From: JABMRP01 sp964444795
Lineage (GTDB): Bacteria; Planctomycetota; Planctomycetia; Pirellulales; Thermoguttaceae
NCBI GenBank assembly: GCA_964444795.1
Contig: CAYUIQ010000225.1
Span: forward strand, 1 to 14,079
Length of the DNA stretch: 14,079 nucleotides
Reading direction: 5' to 3'
Part shown: positions 7,500-14,019 of the stretch, piece by piece
Layout of the letters: each line of letters opens with the position of its first letter
Position numbering within the stretch: the stretch's first letter is position 1
Translations under genes and position numbers: made by a program
Notes under the pieces: model-generated
What the model was told of the DNA's origin: nothing
Seen by the model: the letters and a program-made list of their open reading frames with translations, nothing else
Database searches by the model: none

Positions 7500-7582
7500 G
7501 CCCCTTCGGGGCTCCTGATGCGGTGTTCGCCCACGTACCCAGGGCGTTGCCCTGGGCTGGTATGTTTTGGCCCCTTCGGGGC
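7500..7582. repeat. Mosaic repeat with three GC-rich hairpins
   Basis: Three hairpins follow one another. GCCCC-TTC-GGGGC (7500-7512) is followed by CCCAGGGC-GTT-GCCCTGGG (7538-7556) and then a second GCCCC-TTC-GGGGC (7570-7582). The order matches a dispersed intergenic repeat I recall from planctomycete genomes, identified from memory. It fills most of the 267-nt spacer between two same-strand genes and could attenuate or terminate read-through from the membrane-protein gene into the KAP-LRR gene. Confidence 0.75.
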
Positions 7583-7628
7583 GGGAATGAAAAGGAAAGC
7601 GACGACAAGTCGCCGCACTCCAAAGATT

Positions 7629-8753
7629 CTACGCCGAACGCTTGCCTTGCCGTTCGCGTTTGAGGCGTTCTTGCGCCAGACGCTTTCGCAAGGCCTTCTT
7701 CTCGGCCTTGGTCAGCTTGCGTTTGACCGGCGTGTTCCACTCGACGGTGGAGGACGTTGCGGCGGGCTTGGGTGTGGTGTGGGGGCGATCGGTGCGCGTG
7801 GTCTTTGAGCCGAACCACGGTTGCCGCGCGGGTCGCTCCGGCTCGATGTCTTCTTCCTCTTCTTCGTCCTCGGCTTCGAGGTCTTCTTCGTCGTGCTGCG
7901 GAAGGAGTCCCTCGGCGTCGAGGATCACGTAGCGGCCGAACAGCCCGACGGATAGCAGCAGCAGCAGGTTGCCGACCATCTCGGCCCCTTCTTCGAACAT
8001 CACACCGCGGGCGCCGCTTTCGGGCAGAATCCAGCCGAGTTGCGTGACCACGGCCAGGGCGTAGCAAGCGCCGGTGGCGATCAGCGCCGCGGCCGACTCG
8101 CGGCAATGGCGCACGTCGATCAACACCCGGGTGCCCACGCCGGCTAAGAGAAAGAAATAGGCGGTCACCCACCAGATCGACCCGTCGCCGAACAGCCGGG
8201 TGCCGGTCACCGCGGACATCATCTCCTTGAAGCCTTCGTGCAGACTGGCCGTTTCATCGATACTCAGCAACAGGCAGCAAGCGGCCGCCCAAATCCAGAT
8301 GCGGTAGCGTCCCTGATAGTCGTCGATCCGATAGCGGCGCACCGAATAGACAATGACCGAGGCACAACCGGCCAGCAAGAGCGTGGTCGAGGAGAACCAG
8401 ACGGCCAGGCTTCCCTCGCCGTCCAGATCGAACGCGGCCACGCGGCCGTCGGAGGTCTGGTCGGCCAGCACGGGCATCCACCCATAGAGCGCCTCCAAGC
8501 CCAGGACGATCGCCAGTCCCACGACCGCCAGCAGGGCGAACGTGGAGAGCCGCATGGGGATCAGGTCGGTCAGGCGAGCCTGCTGGTGCATGAAGGCCGC
8601 ATCCCTGTAGTTTTCGGACTTGGGTCGCTGGCGGCTGTTGGCTGGTACACGGCGACGGCGTTTGGTCCGCGCGGTCCCCGCCCCGGAACCGGCCTGATCG
8701 TCGGCAATGACCCGGCGTCGTCGAGCGTCGCGTTGTCCGCTTTGGCGAAACAT
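7629..8753 (-). CDS. Polytopic membrane protein of unknown function with charged tails
   Basis: 374 residues from the chosen ATG. The first 65 residues are basic and probably disordered (RRRRV, KRRRRV). About six hydrophobic segments follow, near residues 70-90, 118-138, 150-165, 192-213, 221-241 and 258-276. The loop SIDETASLHEGFKE (164-177) carries several acidic and polar residues and looks like the conserved core. The C-terminal tail is strongly acidic (283-307, with a run of eight acidic residues in nine), then strongly basic (341-374, KLTKAEKKALRKRLAQERLKR), likely helical. I do not recognise a characterised family, though it resembles conserved hypotheticals of planctomycetes. The frame is open to 8915, and starts at 8591 and 8555 are also possible; none has a good ribosome site. 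8753 is a compromise that keeps the N-terminal basic region. Confidence 0.72.
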   Translation of the reverse strand: MFRQSGQRDARRRRVIADDQAGSGAGTARTKRRRRVPANSRQRPKSENYRDAAFMHQQARLTDLIPMRLSTFALLAVVGLAIVLGLEALYGWMPVLADQTSDGRVAAFDLDGEGSLAVWFSSTTLLLAGCASVIVYSVRRYRIDDYQGRYRIWIWAAACCLLLSIDETASLHEGFKEMMSAVTGTRLFGDGSIWWVTAYFFLLAGVGTRVLIDVRHCRESAAALIATGACYALAVVTQLGWILPESGARGVMFEEGAEMVGNLLLLLSVGLFGRYVILDAEGLLPQHDEEDLEAEDEEEEEDIEPERPARQPWFGSKTTRTDRPHTTPKPAATSSTVEWNTPVKRKLTKAEKKALRKRLAQERLKRERQGKRSA

Positions 8754-8934
8754 GGTTCGGTACGGGCGGACTCGAGGTCCACCGTGAGGATGCGAATGAT
8801 AGCGTGAAGGCGATTTCAGCGCAAGACGGAAATGCCCGTTTCTTGGCCGCGGGAGAAGCCGTTTTCGAACCGATCCCCCCCTTCCTATTTCGGCTGCTTG
8901 GGTAGCGCGAGTCAAATGACGCGGATCTGGCTTG

Positions 8935-8948
8935 ACTGGTCGACCAGT
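8935..8948. promoter_or_regulatory. Perfect 14-bp palindrome, possible operator
   Basis: ACTGGTCGACCAGT is fully self-complementary and sits in the middle of the divergent intergenic region, about 180 nt from one start codon and 160 nt from the other. Dyads of this size are typical binding sites of dimeric regulators. No regulator gene is next to it, so the assignment is tentative. Confidence 0.4.
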
Positions 8949-9042
8949 GCCTCCAGGGCGTCTTTAGATTGCCAAGGCTTTGTAGAGCTTCTATTCTCCG
9001 TGGGTTCCCGGTTTTCGTGCCTCGGTGGGTGGCAATGTCGGA

Positions 9043-9071
9043 TTGACGTTTTGCCGCCGGATAGCTACCCT
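9043..9071 (+). promoter_or_regulatory. Candidate promoter for the glycosyltransferase-thpR pair
   Basis: TTGACG (9043-9048), a 17-nt spacer, and TACCCT (9066-9071), ending 38 nt upstream of the ATG at 9110. The -35 matches 5 of 6 consensus bases; the -10 matches only 3 of 6. No strong ribosome site precedes the start codon. Confidence 0.4.
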
Positions 9072-9109
9072 CTGCGGCTCACTTTCACCCTATCGCAACG
9101 GCCGTCCGC

Positions 9110-10831
9110 ATGGCATGGAAACGGGACTTGACGATCGTCGTGGGGCTGGTCGTCTTGGCCGGCATTATCCAGACCGTGGCCATTTGGCGAACGGTGGTGC
9201 CGGAGACGGATGCCACCCGATTTGCAGCCGCCGCGCGGCGGATCGACGATCAGGACCTGCTGCCCACGCTGCGCGAGATGGACGAACAGCCCCTGTTTCC
9301 GGTCGTCGTTTGGTGGGTCCGTGGAGCCATGGTCCGGGGCGTGGGTGAGTTTCCCGGGGCATGGGCGCTCGGCGTACAACTGGCCGCGGCCGTTCCCTTG
9401 GTGCTGGCCGTGGTGCCCTTGTACTTCATGATTCGCGGCATGGAGGGACGAAGCGCGGCGGTGGCCGGCTCGATCTTCTTCTGCGTGTTGCCGACCGTTG
9501 CTCGGCTGGGCCCCGACGGGCTAAGCGACGGATTGCATCTCTTCTGGCTTGTTTTGGCCATGGCCACCGTGGTCGGCTATTGGCAATCGGGTGCCGAGCC
9601 GGTCGCCGGGGACGAGAACCCGGTCGAGAAACCGCCCAAACGTCATCCTTGCTCCCATCATGAATCGGCCCCCGTGCGACGCAATCCACTCTGGCTGTTG
9701 GCCGCGGGTGTGGCGATCGGCATGGCCCTGTTGACCCGTCTGGAGTCGATTGTCCTGGTGGCCGTTGTGGGGGGGGGCTTGGTGGCGTTTCAGTTTTCGC
9801 GGCATTGGCGGCAGAGTTGGCGGCGAATGATCGCCTCGGAAGCGGCTCTGGTTCTGGGACTATCGGTCGTGTTGGGGCCCTATCTCGTCCTCCTGGGGGC
9901 GACAACGCCGAGATCGGCCGTGCGACAGGTTCTGGGCTTTGGGCCGGCACACGGGTCCGCCGCCGAGGCTTCTGACGCCATCGCACGTGGCGATCGGTGG
10001 CAGATGACCGATGGCCGGCCGATGGCGTTCAATACCAAAGATCCCAGCTACAGCATCCGCCGTCATGGCTGCTGGGCTATCGCTCGCCTCTTCGCCAAGG
10101 AACTGGTCGAGGCCTACAACTATTGGATTGGCGCACTGGCACTGTGGGGGTTCTGGCGATTGCGACGCAGGCCCCCGCGTGCGGTAGACCGTTTTGCCCA
10201 ACTCATGTTCGTCGCGTTCTCGGTCGCGGTGATCGGATTTGCGGCCAGAGAAGGCTATCTCGGCGACCGGCATTTGGTCACCCTGGTCGTCCTGGGGGTC
10301 GGAGCGGCGGGCTACGGGGTGCTGGACCTGGGTCGTTGGCTTGTAGATGTTGGGCCGCTGCGTCGGACTGGGAGTACTAGGCAGGGTGGGCTGTCGACCG
10401 CAGTGGTTTGGCCGAAGGGCGTATGGGTCGTCGTCTTTTTGGTGGCCGCGGCCTGTTTGGTGCGAACGTGTAAACCGCTCAACGCGCATCAGGCCGGATA
10501 TCGGGCCGCCGCCCGCCGAATCGCCTCCGAGACCACTGCCGGTGGAGTGGTTCTCGACACCCGTGGCCTGACCGGTTTATACTCGGGACGGACCACCTAC
10601 ACCTACGCCCACGCAAGAGAGGCTTTCGCCGACCCGCGGCTAGCCTACGTTGTTCTGGAGCAGCGGGAATTGCACTTCGATAGCGACCGTTGCCGCACGC
10701 TGCACTGTTTGCTGCAAACGGCGGCACGGCCGTGGGGACGGTTTCCCGGGCCGGTGGGAGAAGGTGGAGAGCGACACACCGTGCTCGTCTACCGATGGCA
10801 CCCGAACCGTTTCTTGCAGGCAGTTCGATGA
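9110..10831 (+). CDS. GT-C type membrane glycosyltransferase (ArnT/PMT-like)
   Basis: 573 residues, with many predicted membrane helices in the first 460 residues and a smaller soluble C-terminal part. After the first helix the loop RTVVPETDATRFAAAARRI (residues 27-45) carries the acidic residues expected of a GT-C catalytic loop, with D34 the best candidate. DEQPLFPVVVWWVR (58-71) and LGPDGLSDGLHLFW (133-146) fit the second-loop and SD-type motifs of ArnT/PMT (GT39/GT83-like) enzymes. Such enzymes use a polyprenyl-phosphate-linked sugar as donor and act on the outer side of the cytoplasmic membrane. The acceptor is unknown, and the sequence is too divergent for a specific name. An insertion at about 160-190 is polar, and a run of nine G (9769-9777) lies inside the coding sequence. 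The stop overlaps the thpR start in ATGA, so the two are probably one transcript. Confidence 0.82.
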   Translation: MAWKRDLTIVVGLVVLAGIIQTVAIWRTVVPETDATRFAAAARRIDDQDLLPTLREMDEQPLFPVVVWWVRGAMVRGVGEFPGAWALGVQLAAAVPLVLAVVPLYFMIRGMEGRSAAVAGSIFFCVLPTVARLGPDGLSDGLHLFWLVLAMATVVGYWQSGAEPVAGDENPVEKPPKRHPCSHHESAPVRRNPLWLLAAGVAIGMALLTRLESIVLVAVVGGGLVAFQFSRHWRQSWRRMIASEAALVLGLSVVLGPYLVLLGATTPRSAVRQVLGFGPAHGSAAEASDAIARGDRWQMTDGRPMAFNTKDPSYSIRRHGCWAIARLFAKELVEAYNYWIGALALWGFWRLRRRPPRAVDRFAQLMFVAFSVAVIGFAAREGYLGDRHLVTLVVLGVGAAGYGVLDLGRWLVDVGPLRRTGSTRQGGLSTAVVWPKGVWVVVFLVAAACLVRTCKPLNAHQAGYRAAARRIASETTAGGVVLDTRGLTGLYSGRTTYTYAHAREAFADPRLAYVVLEQRELHFDSDRCRTLHCLLQTAARPWGRFPGPVGEGGERHTVLVYRWHPNRFLQAVR

Positions 10832-11406
10832 AAAACACCGTTCGCACCTTCGTGGCCGTCGAAATCGGCGCGGAGATTCGCAGTCGGGCCGGCGAACTGA
10901 TCGAGCAGTTGCGCGACACGCCGGCCAACGTGAAATGGGTCGACCCGGCCAACATGCACCTGACGCTGAAGTTCCTCGGCGAGGTATCGACTTCGGAGAT
11001 TCCCCGCGTGTGCGACGCGGTCGGCGAAGCGACGGCCCCGGTGGCGCCGTTTCCCATGGAGGTCCGCGGCGCCGGGGCGTTTCCCACCGTGCGCCGACCG
11101 CGCACCGTTTGGCTGGGCACCGAGGCCGGCGGCGAGGATCTGGTCTCCTTGCACGGACGGATCGAAACGGCCCTGGCCGAGTTGGGCTTTCGTACCGAAC
11201 ACCGGCGTTTCCAACCGCACCTGACCATCGGCCGGGTGCGCCGCAGCCCCATCGGCATCGACGACCTCGGCCAGCGGCTCGACGGCGCTTCGGACTACAC
11301 GGCCGGGCGCACCCAAGTGACCGAAGTGGTCGTCTTCTCCAGCCACCTCGATCGTGCCGGACCGACGTACGAACCTCTGGGGCGAATACGGCTGGGTGGC
11401 AAGTAG
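10828..11406 (+). CDS. thpR: RNA 2',3'-cyclic phosphodiesterase (LigT/ThpR family)
   Basis: 192 residues, the usual size. The two catalytic HxTx motifs of the 2H phosphoesterase superfamily are present: HLTLKFLGEV at residues 44-53 and HLTIGRVR at 131-138. The opening block RTFVAVEI is also typical. The family hydrolyses 2',3'-cyclic phosphates at RNA ends to 2'-phosphates and can reversibly ligate tRNA halves in vitro; its role in bacteria is not well defined. The start was chosen at 10828 and not at 10690, because the ATG overlaps the upstream stop (ATGA), AGG lies 7 nt ahead, and the family N-terminus begins there. Coupling to a glycosyltransferase gives no obvious functional link. All catalytic residues are present, so it should be active. 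Confidence 0.95.
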   Translation: MKNTVRTFVAVEIGAEIRSRAGELIEQLRDTPANVKWVDPANMHLTLKFLGEVSTSEIPRVCDAVGEATAPVAPFPMEVRGAGAFPTVRRPRTVWLGTEAGGEDLVSLHGRIETALAELGFRTEHRRFQPHLTIGRVRRSPIGIDDLGQRLDGASDYTAGRTQVTEVVVFSSHLDRAGPTYEPLGRIRLGGK

Positions 11407-11420
11407 CGGCACGTTGAAAA

Positions 11421-11500
11421 AGTAACCCGAAGCGTCAGCGAGGGACGCATCGCGTCGTTTTCTCGGCAAGAACCGTCCCTCGCTGACGCTTCGGGTTACT
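11421..11500. repeat. Perfect 27-bp inverted repeat between convergent genes
   Basis: Left arm 11421-11447 and right arm 11474-11500 are exact reverse complements over 27 bases with a 26-nt loop. Flanks CGTTGAAAAA (11412-11421) and TTTCTCAACG (11511-11520) also pair with one mismatch, slightly overlapping the left arm. It lies between the thpR stop (11406) and the SMP-30 stop (11546), so the transcribed hairpin could end transcription from both sides. A diverged single arm occurs at 5186-5211. Confidence 0.9.
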
Positions 11501-11545
11501 GTGGCGTTCGTTTCTCAACGGGCGCCTACCCCGATCACCGCGCCG

Positions 11546-12565
11546 CTACGGGTCGGTTTCGGGGACCACGGGTTCGACCTCGGGAGAGCGACTGTAGCGG
11601 AAACCCTCAACACCGAGTTTCAACCGAAAAACGGCTTCCTTGGCGGCCACCGTGGTGTAGAGATATCCGCCGTGAAAGTGGCAGTTGGTTGCCTGCGATC
11701 CACCCGCTTGGTACCGCCGAATGATCTTTCCCGAGGGAATTTCCACGACGTTGACCTCGCCGCCAGTCCACATGGCAATGTAGAGCCGGCCCTTTGCGTC
11801 GAAGACCATACCCTCGGGCTGAAGACGGCCGCCGGCGACGTCTCCCACGGTCTCGACGGGAAAGGTGATCAAGACACGGCCGTCGGCCAGATGCCCCTTC
11901 TCGCTCAACCCGTAGATCATGATGCGAAACTTGTCGCTTTCGCTCACGCAAAGGTGCTTCTGGTCCGGGGTGACGGCCAGACCGCTGGGAAAGGCCAGCC
12001 CGGTGACCGACTGGGATACTTGGGACGTCATGATGTCGTAGCGGTAGACGGTGCCGGTGGGCTCGTCGCGATCGGAATCGCCGGGGTCGCTGAAGAAGAT
12101 GTTCCCGGCTTTGTCCAGGGCAACGTCGTGTACGCTGGAGAACCGCTTGCCGTCGAAACGATCGGCCAGCACCTCGGCCCTAAGTCCGTCGGTCGATATC
12201 CTCAGCAGCCGGCCCGCGCCCGAATCGGCCACGATCAGTTGGCCCATGCTATCGATCTTCATGCCGTTGGCCCGGGGCTGACTTCCGTCGGCCGGCGCCG
12301 CCTCGGCCAGATCGCAGAAGACCTCGGCCGTCCCGTCCGGTGCGATCCGGCCGATGTTGCCGTTGCTCCGGTAGTTGGCCGCGTAGAGATTCCCCTTGGC
12401 GTCCAGGGCCGGACCCTCGGCGAACTCAAAGCCCGTGGCCGCCAGTTCCGGTGTCACCGAATGCGAACGCGGCAGGTCGGCATGGGGGTCTTTCGGCTGT
12501 GCCGCCTCGGCCGCCGAACCGCCCAGCATCAAGATCAAGGCAAGCAACCAGCCGGTGCGGTTCAT
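11546..12565 (-). CDS. Secreted SMP-30/gluconolactonase/LRE-like beta-propeller protein
   Basis: 339 residues. The N-terminus MNRTGWLLALILMLGGSAAEAA is a signal peptide with a likely cut after an A-x-A near residue 22. The rest is a six-bladed propeller pattern with repeated blocks: FEFAEGPALDAKGNLYAA (47-64), RANGMKIDSMGQLIVAD (98-114), SSVHDVALDKAGNIFFSD (143-160), FPSGLAVTPDQKHLCVSES (192-210) and QPEGMVFDAKGRLYIAM (249-265). This is the SMP-30/gluconolactonase fold, whose studied members are metal-dependent lactonases. By eye, E50 is kept, but three other expected ligands look changed (H146, S194, E251), so lactonase activity is doubtful. The start at 12565 has GAGGAGG 6 nt upstream; the open frame to 12694 lacks signal-peptide logic. 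It is monocistronic, converging on thpR, and probably periplasmic. Confidence 0.9.
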   Translation of the reverse strand: MNRTGWLLALILMLGGSAAEAAQPKDPHADLPRSHSVTPELAATGFEFAEGPALDAKGNLYAANYRSNGNIGRIAPDGTAEVFCDLAEAAPADGSQPRANGMKIDSMGQLIVADSGAGRLLRISTDGLRAEVLADRFDGKRFSSVHDVALDKAGNIFFSDPGDSDRDEPTGTVYRYDIMTSQVSQSVTGLAFPSGLAVTPDQKHLCVSESDKFRIMIYGLSEKGHLADGRVLITFPVETVGDVAGGRLQPEGMVFDAKGRLYIAMWTGGEVNVVEIPSGKIIRRYQAGGSQATNCHFHGGYLYTTVAAKEAVFRLKLGVEGFRYSRSPEVEPVVPETDP

Positions 12566-12571
12566 AAGCAT

Positions 12572-12578
12572 CCTCCTC
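12572..12578 (-). promoter_or_regulatory. Strong Shine-Dalgarno site for the SMP-30-like gene
   Basis: GAGGAGG on the minus strand stands 6 nt ahead of the ATG at 12565 and directly abuts the ATG at 12571. This spacing selects 12565 and rules out the longer frame to 12694. Confidence 0.75.
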
Positions 12579-12957
12579 GGCTGGGAAAAAAGGGGACAGG
12601 CAACTCCCTGAATATACCAGCCTAATGGCCGGTGAGTGGTTCGGCAAGAGTCTTCCCAAAAAGGGGGGGCGCCGAAGAAGGAACACGGAGCCACGCTGGT
12701 CGAGATGGATGATCGATCTGGTCCTCATACTGGATCGCGAAGTCAGGAAGGCCATGCACGGTCGTACGGAGCCGGAGAGGAGAAAACCCCATCCCCGTTC
12801 GGAGGCTCCGAGAGGCGTAGAGTCGGACCATTTGGCCGGTCCCTCTGCAAGACAGGCATAGCCCTTCTTTCCTTGATTTGTCACAACTACGCCTGGTGAT
12901 TTCGGTCTGCGGAAAGGCCTTGCGGTTTTGCGAAGAACCGAGTTTCTTGGGGGGGTA

Positions 12958-13009
12958 AGGCGTCGGAACCCTTGACAGGCACATTCGAGGCGTCAGAATC
13001 CCGGCAGGC
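12958..13009 (+). repeat. Imperfect direct repeat overlapping the candidate lectin-gene promoter
   Basis: Two related copies, 12958-12980 and 12988-13009, each start AGGCGTC, continue GAA and CC, and end CAGGC, with a 30-nt offset. The first carries the -35 box and the second the -10 box described separately. The arrangement would suit a regulator binding two sites, but could be chance. Confidence 0.35.
12972..12999 (+). promoter_or_regulatory. Candidate promoter of the lectin-domain gene
   Basis: TTGACA (12972-12977) is a perfect -35 box, followed by a 16-nt spacer and CAGAAT (12994-12999; 4 of 6). Transcription would begin about 40 nt upstream of the ATG at 13048, which has AGGAG (13036-13040) with a 7-nt gap. 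Confidence 0.5.
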
Positions 13010-13047
13010 GTGATCGTACCCGCACTCTGGAGAACAGGAGAAACTGA

Positions 13048-14019
13048 ATGCCTATTCACACGTGGTTAATGGCGGTGCTGGCACTGCTGGTTGGCCTGGG
13101 ACAAGCCAACGCCGAGCCGACGCAGTGGGCCCCGGCTGACGGTGGCAACGGACATTCTTACGAGGTGATTCTTGACAATCAGGCGTCGTGGGACGAAGCC
13201 AAGGCTGCGGCTGATCTAACCGGAGGGCACTTGGTTAGCATCGCTTCTGACGCGGAAAACCAGTTCATTGCATCGTTATTGCAGGAGGGCGGTTTTTCCT
13301 CCGGCGCCTATTGGATCGGGCTAAGGGAAACCGAGACGGAAGGCGATTGGGTTTGGGACAGTGGTGAACCGCTCGACTTCACCAATTGGGGGCCTGGCGA
13401 GCCCAACAACTCGTCCGGGGTGGAGAATCGCGGGCATCTTGGCTGGACTTCAGATGATGACAAAATCACACATCCCGAAGCATGGGCACTCCGTGGCGTG
13501 TGGAACGACTTGCGAAATGAAGGATGGTTGCCCTGGCCGTACGGGTGGCAGCCTTCTCTGGAACGTGCCGGATACATCGTTGAGTTTGATGACACCGATC
13601 CTCTCCCTTGCCCTTTCACTGTCTCCGACTTCGAGGCCCCGATGGGTAAGAAGAAGAAGATTGGATCCACTTTGCCGGTCAAGTTCCAACTAATCTTCGA
13701 GGATATTCCCATTCAAAGTCAGGAAGAACTCAATGCCGCCTTGGAGGCAAGTGACCGCGTTCCCGCCTGTCCGGAAATCTCGCTCTTCGATGTAACGGAC
13801 CTGGCAAATCAATGTGGGATCGAACTCCCCGATGATGAAACCAATGTGGGCGAAGGAGGTGATCTTGGCTTCTGTTTCCGCTTCGCTGACGATGGTACAT
13901 GTATCTACAATCTCCGACTAACCAATCCGCCTTTTCTACCGGATGGCAGTTACGAAGTTCAGGTGAGAATCGGAGATTGTATTCTGAAGCCGGGTAACGG
14001 TCTCTTCCAGACGAAGTGA
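13048..14019 (+). CDS. Secreted C-type lectin domain protein
   Basis: 323 residues. A signal peptide occupies about residues 1-22 (cut after ANA). A C-type lectin fold spans about 35-181: SYEVILDNQASWDEAKAAA, then HLVSIASDAENQFI (61-74), YWIGLRETETEGDWVWDSGE (88-107), FTNWGPGEPNN (111-121), VWNDL (151-155) and YIVEF (176-180). EPN (118-120) is the mannose-type calcium/sugar-binding motif and WND (152-154) the second calcium-site motif, so calcium-dependent sugar binding is plausible. The usual disulfide cysteines are missing, as is common in bacterial members, and there is an insertion near 125-150. Residues 185-323 form a second domain containing GSTLPVKFQLIF (206-217), a pattern I recall at the C-terminus of other bacterial secreted proteins, with five cysteines (188, 241, 256, 276, 285) plus C311. 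The gene looks less GC-rich than its neighbours. Partners and ligand are unknown. Confidence 0.88.
   Translation: MPIHTWLMAVLALLVGLGQANAEPTQWAPADGGNGHSYEVILDNQASWDEAKAAADLTGGHLVSIASDAENQFIASLLQEGGFSSGAYWIGLRETETEGDWVWDSGEPLDFTNWGPGEPNNSSGVENRGHLGWTSDDDKITHPEAWALRGVWNDLRNEGWLPWPYGWQPSLERAGYIVEFDDTDPLPCPFTVSDFEAPMGKKKKIGSTLPVKFQLIFEDIPIQSQEELNAALEASDRVPACPEISLFDVTDLANQCGIELPDDETNVGEGGDLGFCFRFADDGTCIYNLRLTNPPFLPDGSYEVQVRIGDCILKPGNGLFQTK

Larger units (their letters stand above)
8754..9109. other. Divergent intergenic region (356 nt)
   Basis: It lies between the start of the membrane-protein gene on the minus strand and the start of the glycosyltransferase on the plus strand, so it should hold both promoters. 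It contains the 14-bp palindrome at 8935-8948 and a candidate plus-strand promoter at 9043-9071. Short open frames on both strands here lack coding character. No RNA gene was seen. Confidence 0.6.
12579..13047. other. Intergenic region (about 470 nt) with inverted repeats, no supported gene
   Basis: It separates the SMP-30-like gene (minus) from the lectin gene (plus). Short frames are open on both strands across 12622-12900, but they disagree with each other, overlap both flanking genes and are rich in C, S, P and R, so I call none. The stretch holds paired arms: CGGAGCC (12767-12773) with GGCTCCG (12804-12810), and GGACC (12825-12829) with GGTCC (12838-12842). It may be debris of an insertion or a structured repeat. 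The last 100 nt carry the lectin promoter candidate. Confidence 0.5.

Noticed and set aside
11501..12625. Long plus-strand open frame of 374 codons
   Set aside because: It is the antisense shadow of the SMP-30-like gene, which has a signal peptide, a strong ribosome site and family motifs.
12622..13059. Minus-strand frame of 145 codons as a gene
   Set aside because: It overlaps the lectin start on the other strand, has no ribosome site or domain, and its composition is unlike the other proteins; kept only as an unexplained stretch.
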